NCBI GenBank assembly: GCA_031378125.1
Contig: JANNDW010000277.1
Span: 1 to 12,784, forward strand
DNA: 12,784 nucleotides
Origin: LGRD01 sp031378125
GTDB taxonomy: Bacteria > Pseudomonadota > Gammaproteobacteria > Burkholderiales > Burkholderiaceae_C
Reading direction: 5' to 3'
The position numbers were made by a program, and so were the translations under genes. Of the stretch, positions 1-7,463 are shown piece by piece (the stretch's first letter is position 1; each line of letters begins with the position of its first letter). The notes under the pieces are model-generated. The model ran no database searches. It saw only the letters and a program-made list of their open reading frames with translations, and was not told the origin of the DNA.

Positions 1-183
1 CTTGACGGTTGCGAAGATCGGAATGCCTTCGAAGTCTTCGCCGGCTTTTTTCGGGTTGACGCCGGCGACGAAGCAGTTCTTGCCGTTGGCGTAGTCGCGG
101 CACATGCGGGTGTGGAACTGGCCGGTCTTGCCGGTGATGCCTTGCGTGATGACCAAGGTGCTCTTGTCGATCAGGATGCTCAT
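1..183 (-). CDS. sucD: Succinyl-CoA synthetase (ADP-forming) alpha subunit, N-terminal 61 residues only
   Basis: The alpha subunit carries the CoA-binding Rossmann domain and the phosphohistidine of succinyl-CoA synthetase, the TCA-cycle enzyme that makes ATP (or GTP) from succinyl-CoA. The visible part starts MSILIDKSTLVITQGITGKT and continues with GQFHTRMCRDYANG and AGVNPKKAGEDFEGIPIF, the conserved N-terminal CoA-binding region (TQGITGKTG, then the VNPKK.G stretch). The gene runs off the left edge, so the phosphohistidine domain is not seen. The ATG at 183 has a GGAG Shine-Dalgarno (193-196 on the complement) 9 nt upstream. It follows sucC in the same direction and must be cotranscribed with it. 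The gap to the sucC stop is 73 nt, of which 52 nt is explained by a tandem duplication at the end of sucC. Identity is secure. Confidence 0.96.
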   Translation of the reverse strand, partial: MSILIDKSTLVITQGITGKTGQFHTRMCRDYANGKNCFVAGVNPKKAGEDFEGIPIFATVK

Positions 184-223
184 GGGGTTGTGCTCCGGCG
201 CCGCGGTTGTTTATTTCTTGAGG

Positions 224-289
224 GCGGCCATCACGGCTGGCTTGCCGATGCGGCCATCACGGCTGGGTTGCCAATGCGGCCATCACGGC
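224..289. repeat. 26-bp tandem repeat (2 full units plus 14 bp) across the sucC stop codon
   Basis: Unit 1 is 224-249, unit 2 is 250-275, and 276-289 repeats the first 14 bp (GCGGCCATCACGGC). The full units differ at only two of 26 positions (241 C versus 267 G; 247 G versus 273 A). The 14-bp core is coding sequence for the SucC ending AVMAA. The other 12 bp (TGGCTTGCCGAT in unit 1) do not belong to the expected gene end. Removing 52 bp restores an ordinary SucC C-terminus AVMAALKK with TAA at 211-213 and a 27-nt gap to sucD. I infer a tandem duplication by slippage or template switching. Read from sucC, any number of units of one or more gives the same ATQP ending, because the frame meets TGA in the next copy of the core. 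Confidence 0.9.
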
Positions 290-1441
290 CTTTGCGGCGT
301 CGGCCATCGAGTCGGCGCTGATGATGGGCAGGCCGCTGTCACGCAGCATTTGTTTGCCCAGCTCTTCGTTGGTGCCCTTCATGCGCACCACCAGTGGCAC
401 GTTCAGATTGACCGCCTTGCACGCGGCAACGATGCCCGCGGCAATCGTGTCGCAGCGCATGATGCCGCCGAAGATGTTGACCAGGATGGCTTTCACCTTC
501 GGGTTGCCAAGCATGATCTTGAAAGCCTCGGTCACCTTCTCGGCGGTGGCGCCACCGCCCACGTCGAGAAAGTTGGCCGGCTCGCCACCGAACAGCTTGA
601 TGGTGTCCATGGTGGCCATCGCCAGGCCGGCGCCGTTGACCAGGCAGCCGATGTTGCCGTCGAGCTGGATGTAGGCCAGGTCGAACTTGCTCGCCTCGAT
701 TTCGGCCGGGTCTTCTTCGTCCAGGTCGCGCAACGCAACGATCTCGGGGTGGCGGAACAGCGCGTTGCTGTCGAAGTTGAACTTGGCGTCGAGCGCCTTG
801 ATGTTGCCCGGCTTGCCGTCCACGGAGCCTTCCAGGATCAGCGGGTTGATTTCGCAAAGCGAACAATCGGTGTCCATGTAGGTCTGGTAAAGCTTCTTGA
901 ACACCGCGACGGCCTGCGGCTGGCTCGCCGCCGGCACGCCGATGCCGCTGGCAAGCTCGGACCCTTGCGTGTCGGTCAGGCCGACCGCCGGGTCGACGAA
1001 GACCTTCAGGATCTTTTCGGGCGTCGCGTGGGCGACCTGCTCGATGTCCATGCCGCCTTCGCTGCTGGCCATCATCGCCACCCTCTGGCTGGCGCGGTCG
1101 GTCACGGCAGCGACGTAGTATTCTTTTTGGATGTCGGCGCCTTCTTCGATCAGCAGCCGGCGCACCTTCTGGCCGCCGGGGCCGGTCTGGTGGGTCTTGA
1201 GCTGCATGCCGAGAATTTCACCGGCGAGCTTTTTCACCTCGTCGAGCGAGCGCGCTACCTTCACACCCCCGCCCTTGCCGCGCCCGCCCGCGTGGATCTG
1301 CGCCTTCACCACCCACACCGGGCCGCCGAGTCGTTGCGCCGCCTCGGTCGCCTCCAGCACGCTGAACGCCGGGTAGCCGCGCGGCACCGGAATACCGAAC
1401 TGGCGCAGGATGTCCTTGCCCTGATATTCGTGAATCTTCAT
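257..1441 (-). CDS. sucC: Succinyl-CoA synthetase (ADP-forming) beta subunit, with an altered C-terminus
   Basis: The 394-residue ATP-grasp subunit binds the nucleotide and forms the alpha2beta2 or alpha-beta enzyme with SucD. Visible family features are the MKIHEYQGKDIL start, the nucleotide loop WVVKAQIHAGGRGKGGG (residues 43-59), the metal-binding CEINPLI (E197, N199), the ligase-domain GNIGCLVNGAGLAMATMD (262-279), FLDVGGGAT (291-299) and VNIFGGIMRCD (321-331). The ATG at 1441 has GAGA a few bases upstream and lies 15 nt after the DUF2889 stop. The extreme C-terminus is odd. The expected ending AVMAALKK plus TAA is still present downstream (TAA at 211-213), but two extra copies of a 26-bp unit lie in between and shift the frame. 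The protein therefore ends AVMAALATQP at a TGA (257-259), two residues longer than the inferred 392-residue ancestor. The core is intact, so the enzyme is probably functional. Confidence 0.97.
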   Translation of the reverse strand: MKIHEYQGKDILRQFGIPVPRGYPAFSVLEATEAAQRLGGPVWVVKAQIHAGGRGKGGGVKVARSLDEVKKLAGEILGMQLKTHQTGPGGQKVRRLLIEEGADIQKEYYVAAVTDRASQRVAMMASSEGGMDIEQVAHATPEKILKVFVDPAVGLTDTQGSELASGIGVPAASQPQAVAVFKKLYQTYMDTDCSLCEINPLILEGSVDGKPGNIKALDAKFNFDSNALFRHPEIVALRDLDEEDPAEIEASKFDLAYIQLDGNIGCLVNGAGLAMATMDTIKLFGGEPANFLDVGGGATAEKVTEAFKIMLGNPKVKAILVNIFGGIMRCDTIAAGIVAACKAVNLNVPLVVRMKGTNEELGKQMLRDSGLPIISADSMADAAKAVMAALATQP

Positions 1442-1456
1442 CGCAGTCTCGCTTGC

Positions 1457-2038
1457 TCAGGTTTCTGAAACGGTGCTGGCGCGTGCGCCGCTGTTGCGAT
1501 ACCAGCGCGGATAAAAGGCCTGGACCGCCGGACCATCGGCGCGCAGCGCGTGGCAGCGGTCGATCTGGAACGGCTGCCGCGCCGCGGGATCGTCACCGCG
1601 CGTGTCGATCACCTCGCCGGCAAAGGCCTGCACCACCGCCGTGGGCAGCACCTGGCTCAACTCGGTCAGGTGCGTGCAGCCACGCACACCGCCCAGCCGC
1701 TGCAGGACGTCCTGGCGAAAGCCCTTGAGCAGATTCAGCCCGACCAGGCGAGCGTAGGCGTCGCCGTGATCGTCGCACAGGCCGGGGTAGGGCATGGCGC
1801 GGGTCTGCGCGCCGGCCTCGAGCACGTTGAAGCGTTCGTCCACCACCAGCCGCAGCAGCATGTCGTGGATGGGCTCGCCGGCCGGGCGCACGCCACCGGC
1901 CAGTGGTGCGTCGCAGGTTTTGGTGTCGGTGAGTTCCGCGTCGACTTCCCACTGCCCGTTGCCGCGCGAATAAACCTGCACGACGATTGAGCGTGTGTGC
2001 TTCAGCTGGCGGCTGGGTGCGGCGGTCGGCAGGGCCAT
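1457..2038 (-). CDS. DUF2889 family protein, function unknown
   Basis: This is a 193-residue soluble protein with no signal peptide or membrane segment. The DUF2889 pattern is visible: LKHTRSIVVQVYSRGNGQWE (12-31), then AELTDTKT (34-41), GEPIHDMLLRLVVDE (54-68), YPGLCDDHGDAYARLVGLNL (84-103) and RGCTHLTEL (119-127), ending near CHALRADG (162-169) and FYPRWY (175-180). The open frame extends upstream to 2194, but family similarity begins at MALPTAAPSRQLKHTR, so I chose the ATG at 2038. No good Shine-Dalgarno precedes it, so the start is less certain than the identity. The stop is 15 nt before sucC, so it is probably cotranscribed with sucCD. Cys121/His123 and Cys162/His163 are candidate metal ligands, but that is speculation. 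No biochemical role is known to me. Confidence 0.85.
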   Translation of the reverse strand: MALPTAAPSRQLKHTRSIVVQVYSRGNGQWEVDAELTDTKTCDAPLAGGVRPAGEPIHDMLLRLVVDERFNVLEAGAQTRAMPYPGLCDDHGDAYARLVGLNLLKGFRQDVLQRLGGVRGCTHLTELSQVLPTAVVQAFAGEVIDTRGDDPAARQPFQIDRCHALRADGPAVQAFYPRWYRNSGARASTVSET

Positions 2039-2241
2039 CGGAGTGGTTCGCAAATCGTGACAAGAGGGAAGCGGTGTCGGCCCCATGAGCAGGCGACTTG
2101 CAGGGCCACGCGCCCTCGCCGGGCCCCACAACGGCCGCCGAATGTAGCATGCTGCTCCGCACCAAAGCTGACGCGCGGCGGACGGCCAGGGCAACTTCGA
2201 TCGCGCCTGCCAAGCCGCAAACCGGCCCGGTCGTGAACGGA
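2039..2241 (-). promoter_or_regulatory. Intergenic region between recX and the DUF2889 gene; weak promoter candidate
   Basis: These 203 bp hold no convincing gene. On the minus strand an extended -10-like sequence TGCTACATT (complement of 2141-2149) lies about 100 nt upstream of the DUF2889 start. I see no good -35 at the proper distance. It could be the promoter for DUF2889-sucC-sucD, since the gap is much larger than the recA-recX junction, or transcription may come through from recA-recX. No clear terminator is visible after recX. Confidence 0.25.
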
Positions 2242-2841
2242 TCAGTCGAGCTCCGGGGCGGCCGTTTCGTCACCGGCACCAGGCCGGTCCGCCTCCCGCA
2301 GCACCCGGCGTATCGCCTCACCGGAAAAGCCCCGCCCGGCCAGGAAGCGGGTCTGTTTGGCATGCTCCGCGGGGGTTGCGGGCCGGTTGGAGAACTTGCG
2401 CGCCCAGACCCTGCGGGCACGCGCCAACTCGCTGTCTTTCAGCGCCGATTCAGCATCGGCCGAGAGACCCAGCTGGTGCTGCGCCAGCTCTTGCCGAATG
2501 CGCAGATTGCCGAAACGGGCTGCCCGGGCATGCACGCGGGACTCGACAAAACGCTGCTCGCACAGGTAGTGGTTGGCCGCCAGCCAATCGAGCAGCGCGT
2601 CCAGGCGCGCCAGGACGTCGGTGGCTGGTTCATCGGCAGCTGGCTCGTCAGCGGCTGGCTCGCCAGCGCCGATGTCCGGGTCATCATGGCTCCCCGCCTC
2701 CCGCGCCTGGGCGTCTTGCGCCAACGCGTGCGCAAGCAGCTTGCGCCGCAACTCCAACCGGCTGTGCTCGCGCTGAGACAGCAGCTGGATCGCGCGCGCC
2801 TTGAGCGACCGCGCGGGTGCGCCGCAAGCGCCCCTGCCCAT
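2242..2841 (-). CDS. recX: Regulatory protein RecX (RecA modulator)
   Basis: RecX binds the RecA-DNA filament and limits its growth and ATPase and coprotease activity. The 199-residue product has the helical-repeat signatures: IQLLSQREHSRLELRRKL (18-35), WLAANHYLCEQRFVESRVHA (86-105), RFGNLRIRQELAQHQLG (109-125) and TRFLAGRGFSGEAIRRVL (164-181). The ATG at 2841 is separated from the recA TAG by 2 nt, so it is translated from the recA message, probably by coupling. It is longer than the roughly 150-residue RecX of many bacteria. Much of the excess is an acidic Ala/Pro-rich stretch at about residues 41-76, between the first helical repeat and the next, containing an in-frame 15-bp tandem repeat. 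The rest of the family pattern is intact, so function is likely retained. Confidence 0.93.
   Translation of the reverse strand: MGRGACGAPARSLKARAIQLLSQREHSRLELRRKLLAHALAQDAQAREAGSHDDPDIGAGEPAADEPAADEPATDVLARLDALLDWLAANHYLCEQRFVESRVHARAARFGNLRIRQELAQHQLGLSADAESALKDSELARARRVWARKFSNRPATPAEHAKQTRFLAGRGFSGEAIRRVLREADRPGAGDETAAPELD
2624..2668. repeat. Three 15-bp tandem units inside recX
   Basis: Units at 2624-2638, 2639-2653 and 2654-2668 share the pattern GCTGGCTCGTCAGCG with a few substitutions. On the coding strand they give the peptide GEPAADEPAADEPATD (residues 60-75), so copy-number change is frame-neutral. They sit in the linker between RecX helical repeats, where length variation should be tolerated. 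Confidence 0.85.
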
Positions 2842-2843
2842 GC

Positions 2844-3929
<1,086 letters not shown>

Positions 3930-3953
3930 GCGGGTCTCCTGAAGGTTGGCCGC

Positions 3954-3982
3954 ATTATCGCAAAAGCTGGATGTTTGTACAG
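3954..3982 (-). promoter_or_regulatory. recA promoter with a LexA (SOS) operator
   Basis: On the minus strand a -10 hexamer GATAAT (complement of 3954-3959) lies 24 nt upstream of the recA ATG. A partial -35, TGTACA (complement of 3976-3981), is 16 nt upstream of it. Overlapping the -35 is CTGGATGTTTGTACAG (3967-3982, plus strand), which matches the LexA consensus CTGT-N8-ACAG except for one base in the left half. A repressor bound here would block polymerase. The box is inferred from the consensus and its position; the exact transcription start is unknown. Confidence 0.75.
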
Positions 3983-4003
3983 TGCCTGGATGCACTGTTT
4001 TTT
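3979..4003 (+). terminator. Perfect 7-bp inverted repeat followed by six T's, between recA and the response regulator
   Basis: ACAGTGC (3979-3985) and GCACTGT (3992-3998) are a perfect inverted repeat around CTGGAT, and TTTTTT spans 3998-4003. On the plus strand this has the shape of a small intrinsic terminator. It would stop transcription running antisense through recA before it reaches the response regulator gene. The left arm shares ACAG with the LexA box, so the palindrome could instead be an operator for a second regulator or a secondary LexA contact. The stem is short, so terminator strength is doubtful. Confidence 0.45.
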
Positions 4004-4032
4004 GCTGGGCTGGCGGTTGCTGGCTTTCCCTG

Positions 4033-4061
4033 CTGGCGTTGCGAGACCCGATCTCTAGAAT
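4033..4061 (+). promoter_or_regulatory. Weak promoter candidate for the two-component operon
   Basis: TAGAAT (4056-4061) resembles a -10 box 39 nt before the response regulator ATG. A poor -35 match, CTGGCG (4033-4038), stands 17 nt upstream. This is the best candidate in the divergent region but only a partial match. The start codon itself is well supported by GGGAG (4089-4093), 7 nt upstream. Confidence 0.28.
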
Positions 4062-4100
4062 GAAATTCAGGGCGGTGTCGAGCCGCCCGGGAGACCCGCC

Positions 4101-4772
<672 letters not shown>

Positions 4773-4791
4773 AGGCCCGCTGCTCAGGCCC

Positions 4792-6345
4792 ATGCTCAAC
4801 CCTTTCGCACGCCCGCGCGAGCAACATTCCCTCTTCGGCGAGATCTTTGACTGGTTGCTGGCGCCGATGCTGGTGCTCTGGCCGCTGAGCATTGCTTCGA
4901 TCTGGCTGGTGGCCCAGGGCATTGCCAACGGGCCTTTTGACCGCGAGCTGGGCGAGAAGGTGCGGGTCTTGTCCAAGCATGTCTCGGTGCCGGCGGCGCG
5001 CGAGGGCCCGCCGGTGGCCCGATTCACGCTGCCCCCCAGCGCATCGGAGCTGCTGCGCACCGACGAGGCGGACGACATCTACTACCAGGTGCTCGGCCTG
5101 CGCGGCGAATACCTCAGCGGTGACCGCAGCATGTCGGTTCCCGTGGGCGTTCAACGCCCGCCCGCTGGCGAGGTGAACTACCGCGACGACGTGATCGACC
5201 ACAACGACGTGCGGGTGGCCTACCTGTGGGTTGATTTGCCCAGCGGCGCGGCCGAAGGAAGCTGCCTGGTGCAGGTGGCCGAGACTTTGGGCAAGCGCTC
5301 GCGCTTGGCCACGGAGATCTTCAAAGGCGTGATCCTGCCACAGTTCCTGTTCCTGCCGCTGGCGGTGTTGCTGGTGTGGCTGGCCCTGTCGCGCGGCATC
5401 GAACCGCTCAACGAACTGCAGCAGCGCATACGCCGGCGCGAGAGCAACGACCTCAGCGCGATCGACGAACGCGAGGTTCCGGAGGAGGTGTCTCCGCTGG
5501 TTCGGGCCATCAACGACTTGCTGGCCCGGCTGGACCAGTCCTTGCGCACCCAGAAGCATTTCCTGGCCGACGCCGCGCACCAGCTGAAGACGCCGCTGGC
5601 CGGTTTGCGCATGCAGGCCGAACTGGCGCAACGCGACATCGACGCGGGCGAGCGCGACCCCGCCGCACTGAAGAAGTCGCTGCGGCAAATTGCCCGCTCA
5701 AGCCAGAGCGCGGCCCACATGGTGAACCAGCTGCTGGCCATGGCGCGCGCCGAAGACAAGGAATACTCCACGCCCGTGCAGGCGCTGAACCTGGCCCATC
5801 TGGCCATCGACGCCGTTCAGGACTTCGTTCCGCGCGGGCTGGAAAAACGCATCGATCTGGGCTTCGAGGCGCCGGACGCGGAGACCGCGTCTCGGCATCC
5901 CGCGGGCCCGATCGTCAGCGGCCATCCGGTGCTGTTGCGCGAGCTGATACGCAACCTCGTCGACAACGCCTTGCTGTACACACCGGCCGGTGGCACGGTG
6001 ACCGTGCGGGTGGTGGACGACCCGTTCGGCCAGGTGGTGGTGTTGCAGGTGGAAGACTCCGGCCCCGGCATCCCGGTGGCCGAGCGCGAACAGGTGTTCC
6101 AGCCCTTCTACCGTTCGCTGGGCACCAACGTGGACGGCTCCGGCCTGGGCCTGGCCATCGTGCGGGAGATTGCCTCCCGGCACGGCGCCGAGCTGACGCT
6201 TGCCGATGCGAACCTGCGCCATCGGGCCGGCTTGAACGACCAGGCCGGCGCCGCGTTCGGCCCGGGCGCGCGCTTCACGCTGCGCTTCGTGGCAGCCCAT
6301 TCGGCGGGATCGAACGCAGGCGTTGTGGACAGCGCCGCAGTTTGA
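4792..6345 (+). CDS. Membrane sensor histidine kinase, TctE-like
   Basis: This 517-residue inner-membrane kinase is the partner of the preceding response regulator. Order of parts: cytoplasmic N-terminus; membrane helix 1 (about 20-43); a periplasmic sensor (about 45-178) of the two-component-sensor N-terminal type seen in TctE (GPFDRELGEKVRVLS at 47-61, DIYYQVLGLRGEYLSGD at 95-111); membrane helix 2 (about 180-200, ILPQFLFLPLAVLLVWLALS); HAMP linker; HisKA with His263 in FLADAAHQLKTPLAGLRMQ (257-275); and the ATPase domain with N-box ELIRNLVDNALLYTP (384-398), G1 EDSGPGIP (421-428), F-box QPFYRS (437-442) and G2 GSGLGLAIV (449-457). All kinase motifs are intact. The frame is open upstream to an ATG at 4723 inside the regulator gene, but MLNPFARPRE at 4792 is the sensible start. 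Its ribosome site is weak, suggesting coupling to the upstream gene. Confidence 0.92.
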   Translation: MLNPFARPREQHSLFGEIFDWLLAPMLVLWPLSIASIWLVAQGIANGPFDRELGEKVRVLSKHVSVPAAREGPPVARFTLPPSASELLRTDEADDIYYQVLGLRGEYLSGDRSMSVPVGVQRPPAGEVNYRDDVIDHNDVRVAYLWVDLPSGAAEGSCLVQVAETLGKRSRLATEIFKGVILPQFLFLPLAVLLVWLALSRGIEPLNELQQRIRRRESNDLSAIDEREVPEEVSPLVRAINDLLARLDQSLRTQKHFLADAAHQLKTPLAGLRMQAELAQRDIDAGERDPAALKKSLRQIARSSQSAAHMVNQLLAMARAEDKEYSTPVQALNLAHLAIDAVQDFVPRGLEKRIDLGFEAPDAETASRHPAGPIVSGHPVLLRELIRNLVDNALLYTPAGGTVTVRVVDDPFGQVVVLQVEDSGPGIPVAEREQVFQPFYRSLGTNVDGSGLGLAIVREIASRHGAELTLADANLRHRAGLNDQAGAAFGPGARFTLRFVAAHSAGSNAGVVDSAAV

Positions 6346-6362
6346 TTCGCCAGGTTCGAATC
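6344..6362. terminator. Small hairpin in the 17-bp gap between convergent genes
   Basis: GATTCG (6344-6349) and CGAATC (6357-6362) are a perfect 6-bp inverted repeat around CCAGGTT, starting within the kinase TGA and ending at the base before the dehydrogenase stop. The position suits a shared bidirectional terminator, but there is no T-tract and the stem is short, so it may contribute little. Confidence 0.3.
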
Positions 6363-7256
6363 TCAGGTGATCGGGTCTTGACCGCGCAACAGCGTGAACA
6401 GGCTGGCATCGTCGAGCGCCTCGAAGCCGGCCTCGCAGGCGCGGGCAAACAGGGCGGCGGCGTCTGCCCCGAGTGGGGCGTCGAAGCCTGCCTGGCGGGC
6501 CAGGGCCAGCGCGAGATGCGTGTCCTTGTTGAGCAAGCTCGTGTGGGCGCGCGGCGCGAAGTCGCCTTGAATGGCGCGGCGCATGCGGTCCGAGCCAATC
6601 CAGCTCTGCCCGCTCGATTTTTCGATCACGTCCAACGTGGCCGGCAAGTCCAGCCCGATGCGCTCGGCCAGCGCCATCGCCTCGGCGGCGCCGGCCAGGT
6701 TGATGCCGGCCAGCAGGTTGTTGACCAGCTTGGTGCGGGCGCCGTCGCCGGCTCGTTCGCTGATGCGAAAGACCTTGGACGAAAGCGCCTCGAACAATGC
6801 GCGGTGGCGCTCGAAGACAGCGTGCGGGCATGCCACCATCAGGCTCATGCTGCCGTCCAACGCGCGAGCCGGGCCGCCGGACATCGGCGCGTCGATGCAG
6901 TCGATGCCGAGTGCGGCCAGGCGGGCGGCGAATGATTCGGTGTCGGCCGGGGCGATGGTGGGGCACAGCATCACGCACCCGCGGCTCGCGCGCCCGCCCG
7001 CGGCCCATGCGGCCGCGGCGCCGTTCGCGCCGAACAGCACGGCGTCAATTTGCGGCGCATCCACCACGCAAACCACCACACAGTCGCAGTCGAGGGCGAG
7101 CGCGGACGGCGTTGTGCGGGCGCTTGCCCCCAGGGCCTGCGCTTGGCTCACCCGTCGCGCATCGATGTCGTGCACCCGCACCGGCCAGCGCAGGCCCAGC
7201 AACCGCGCGGCCATGTCCGAGCCCATTTTGCCGATGCCGATGAAGCCGATGTTCAT
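6363..7256 (-). CDS. NAD(P)-dependent beta-hydroxyacid dehydrogenase (3-hydroxyisobutyrate dehydrogenase family)
   Basis: This 297-residue soluble oxidoreductase is of the family that oxidises 3-hydroxyisobutyrate, tartronate semialdehyde, threonate and similar beta-hydroxyacids. Visible features are the dinucleotide-binding GFIGIGKMG with Gly7, Gly9 and Gly12; an acidic end to beta-2 (VHDID, Asp30), which leans toward NAD but is not decisive; substrate-binding DAPMSGGPARALDGS (122-136); the catalytic-lysine segment TKLVNNLLAGINLAGAAEA (175-193) with Lys176 and Asn180; and LLNKDTHLALALA (241-253). The ATG at 7256 is preferred over the frame's earlier ATG at 7280 because GGAGG lies 8 nt upstream and MNIGFIG is the family start. 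It stands alone, convergent with the kinase gene and separated from rodA by a hairpin-rich gap, so context does not reveal the substrate. Catalytic residues are complete. Confidence 0.88.
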   Translation of the reverse strand: MNIGFIGIGKMGSDMAARLLGLRWPVRVHDIDARRVSQAQALGASARTTPSALALDCDCVVVCVVDAPQIDAVLFGANGAAAAWAAGGRASRGCVMLCPTIAPADTESFAARLAALGIDCIDAPMSGGPARALDGSMSLMVACPHAVFERHRALFEALSSKVFRISERAGDGARTKLVNNLLAGINLAGAAEAMALAERIGLDLPATLDVIEKSSGQSWIGSDRMRRAIQGDFAPRAHTSLLNKDTHLALALARQAGFDAPLGADAAALFARACEAGFEALDDASLFTLLRGQDPIT

Positions 7257-7310
7257 GCGCTGCGCCTCCGTTGCCGGCACTCAGACTCTGATCAAGCGAA
7301 CACCGCGGAA

Positions 7311-7460
7311 CCGGCTTCGCCGGGCCGCTGGTGTGCCCTGCAGGCCGCGCCGGGCCAGTGGCCCCGGCCCTTCGCCAGGCACAAAAGGCCCACAGGGCCT
7401 TTTGTGTCCGGGCTCAGCCCCCTTGAGGGGGAGCGGCGAAGCCGCTTCGGGGGTGGGCCC
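7311..7460. repeat. Cluster of inverted repeats, including a REP-like element, downstream of rodA
   Basis: Four dyads follow one another in this non-coding gap. They are CCGGC/GCCGG around TTC (7311-7323); GCCGGGCC (7349-7356) against 7360-7368 with one bulge; the terminator-like 7380-7406; and a composite element at 7410-7460. The last has imperfect outer arms (7410-7422 against 7449-7460) enclosing a nested perfect hairpin AGCGGC-GAA-GCCGCT (7432-7446). It begins 3 nt after the rodA stop in the transcript. I recall similar CCCCCTTGAGGGGG...CTTCGGGGGTGGG sequences as common intergenic repeats in Comamonadaceae genomes, but cannot verify it here. Confidence 0.6.
7380..7406 (-). terminator. 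Likely intrinsic terminator of the mre-mrdA-rodA operon
   Basis: CACAAAAGGCCC (7380-7391) and its exact complement (7395-7406) form a perfect 12-bp stem with a 3-nt loop. The GC core is flanked by A4 and T4 tracts, so the stem can act in either direction. It lies 57 nt past the rodA stop, in the gap before the start of the dehydrogenase gene. The T-tract is only four bases within the stem, so efficiency is uncertain. Confidence 0.6.
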
Positions 7461-7463
7461 ATT

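Noticed and set aside
224..289. The sucC repeat as a phase-variation switch.
   Set aside because: In the sucC frame every copy number of one or more meets the same TGA, so changing the count does not toggle the protein.
104..1468. A 454-codon plus-strand open frame opposite sucC.
   Set aside because: It is antisense to a fully conserved SucC and has no family motifs.
2039..2194. Longer N-terminus for the DUF2889 protein (starts at 2194 or 2086).
   Set aside because: The added residues show no family similarity and no ribosome site; DUF2889 similarity begins just after the ATG at 2038.
2624..2668. The recX tandem repeats as a CRISPR-like or regulatory array.
   Set aside because: They are contiguous 15-bp in-frame coding units without spacers.
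6344..6370. GGTTCGAATC resembles the T-arm of a tRNA, suggesting a tRNA remnant or attachment site.
   Set aside because: There is no acceptor stem, anticodon arm or CCA around it; the flanks are the coding ends of the kinase and dehydrogenase genes.
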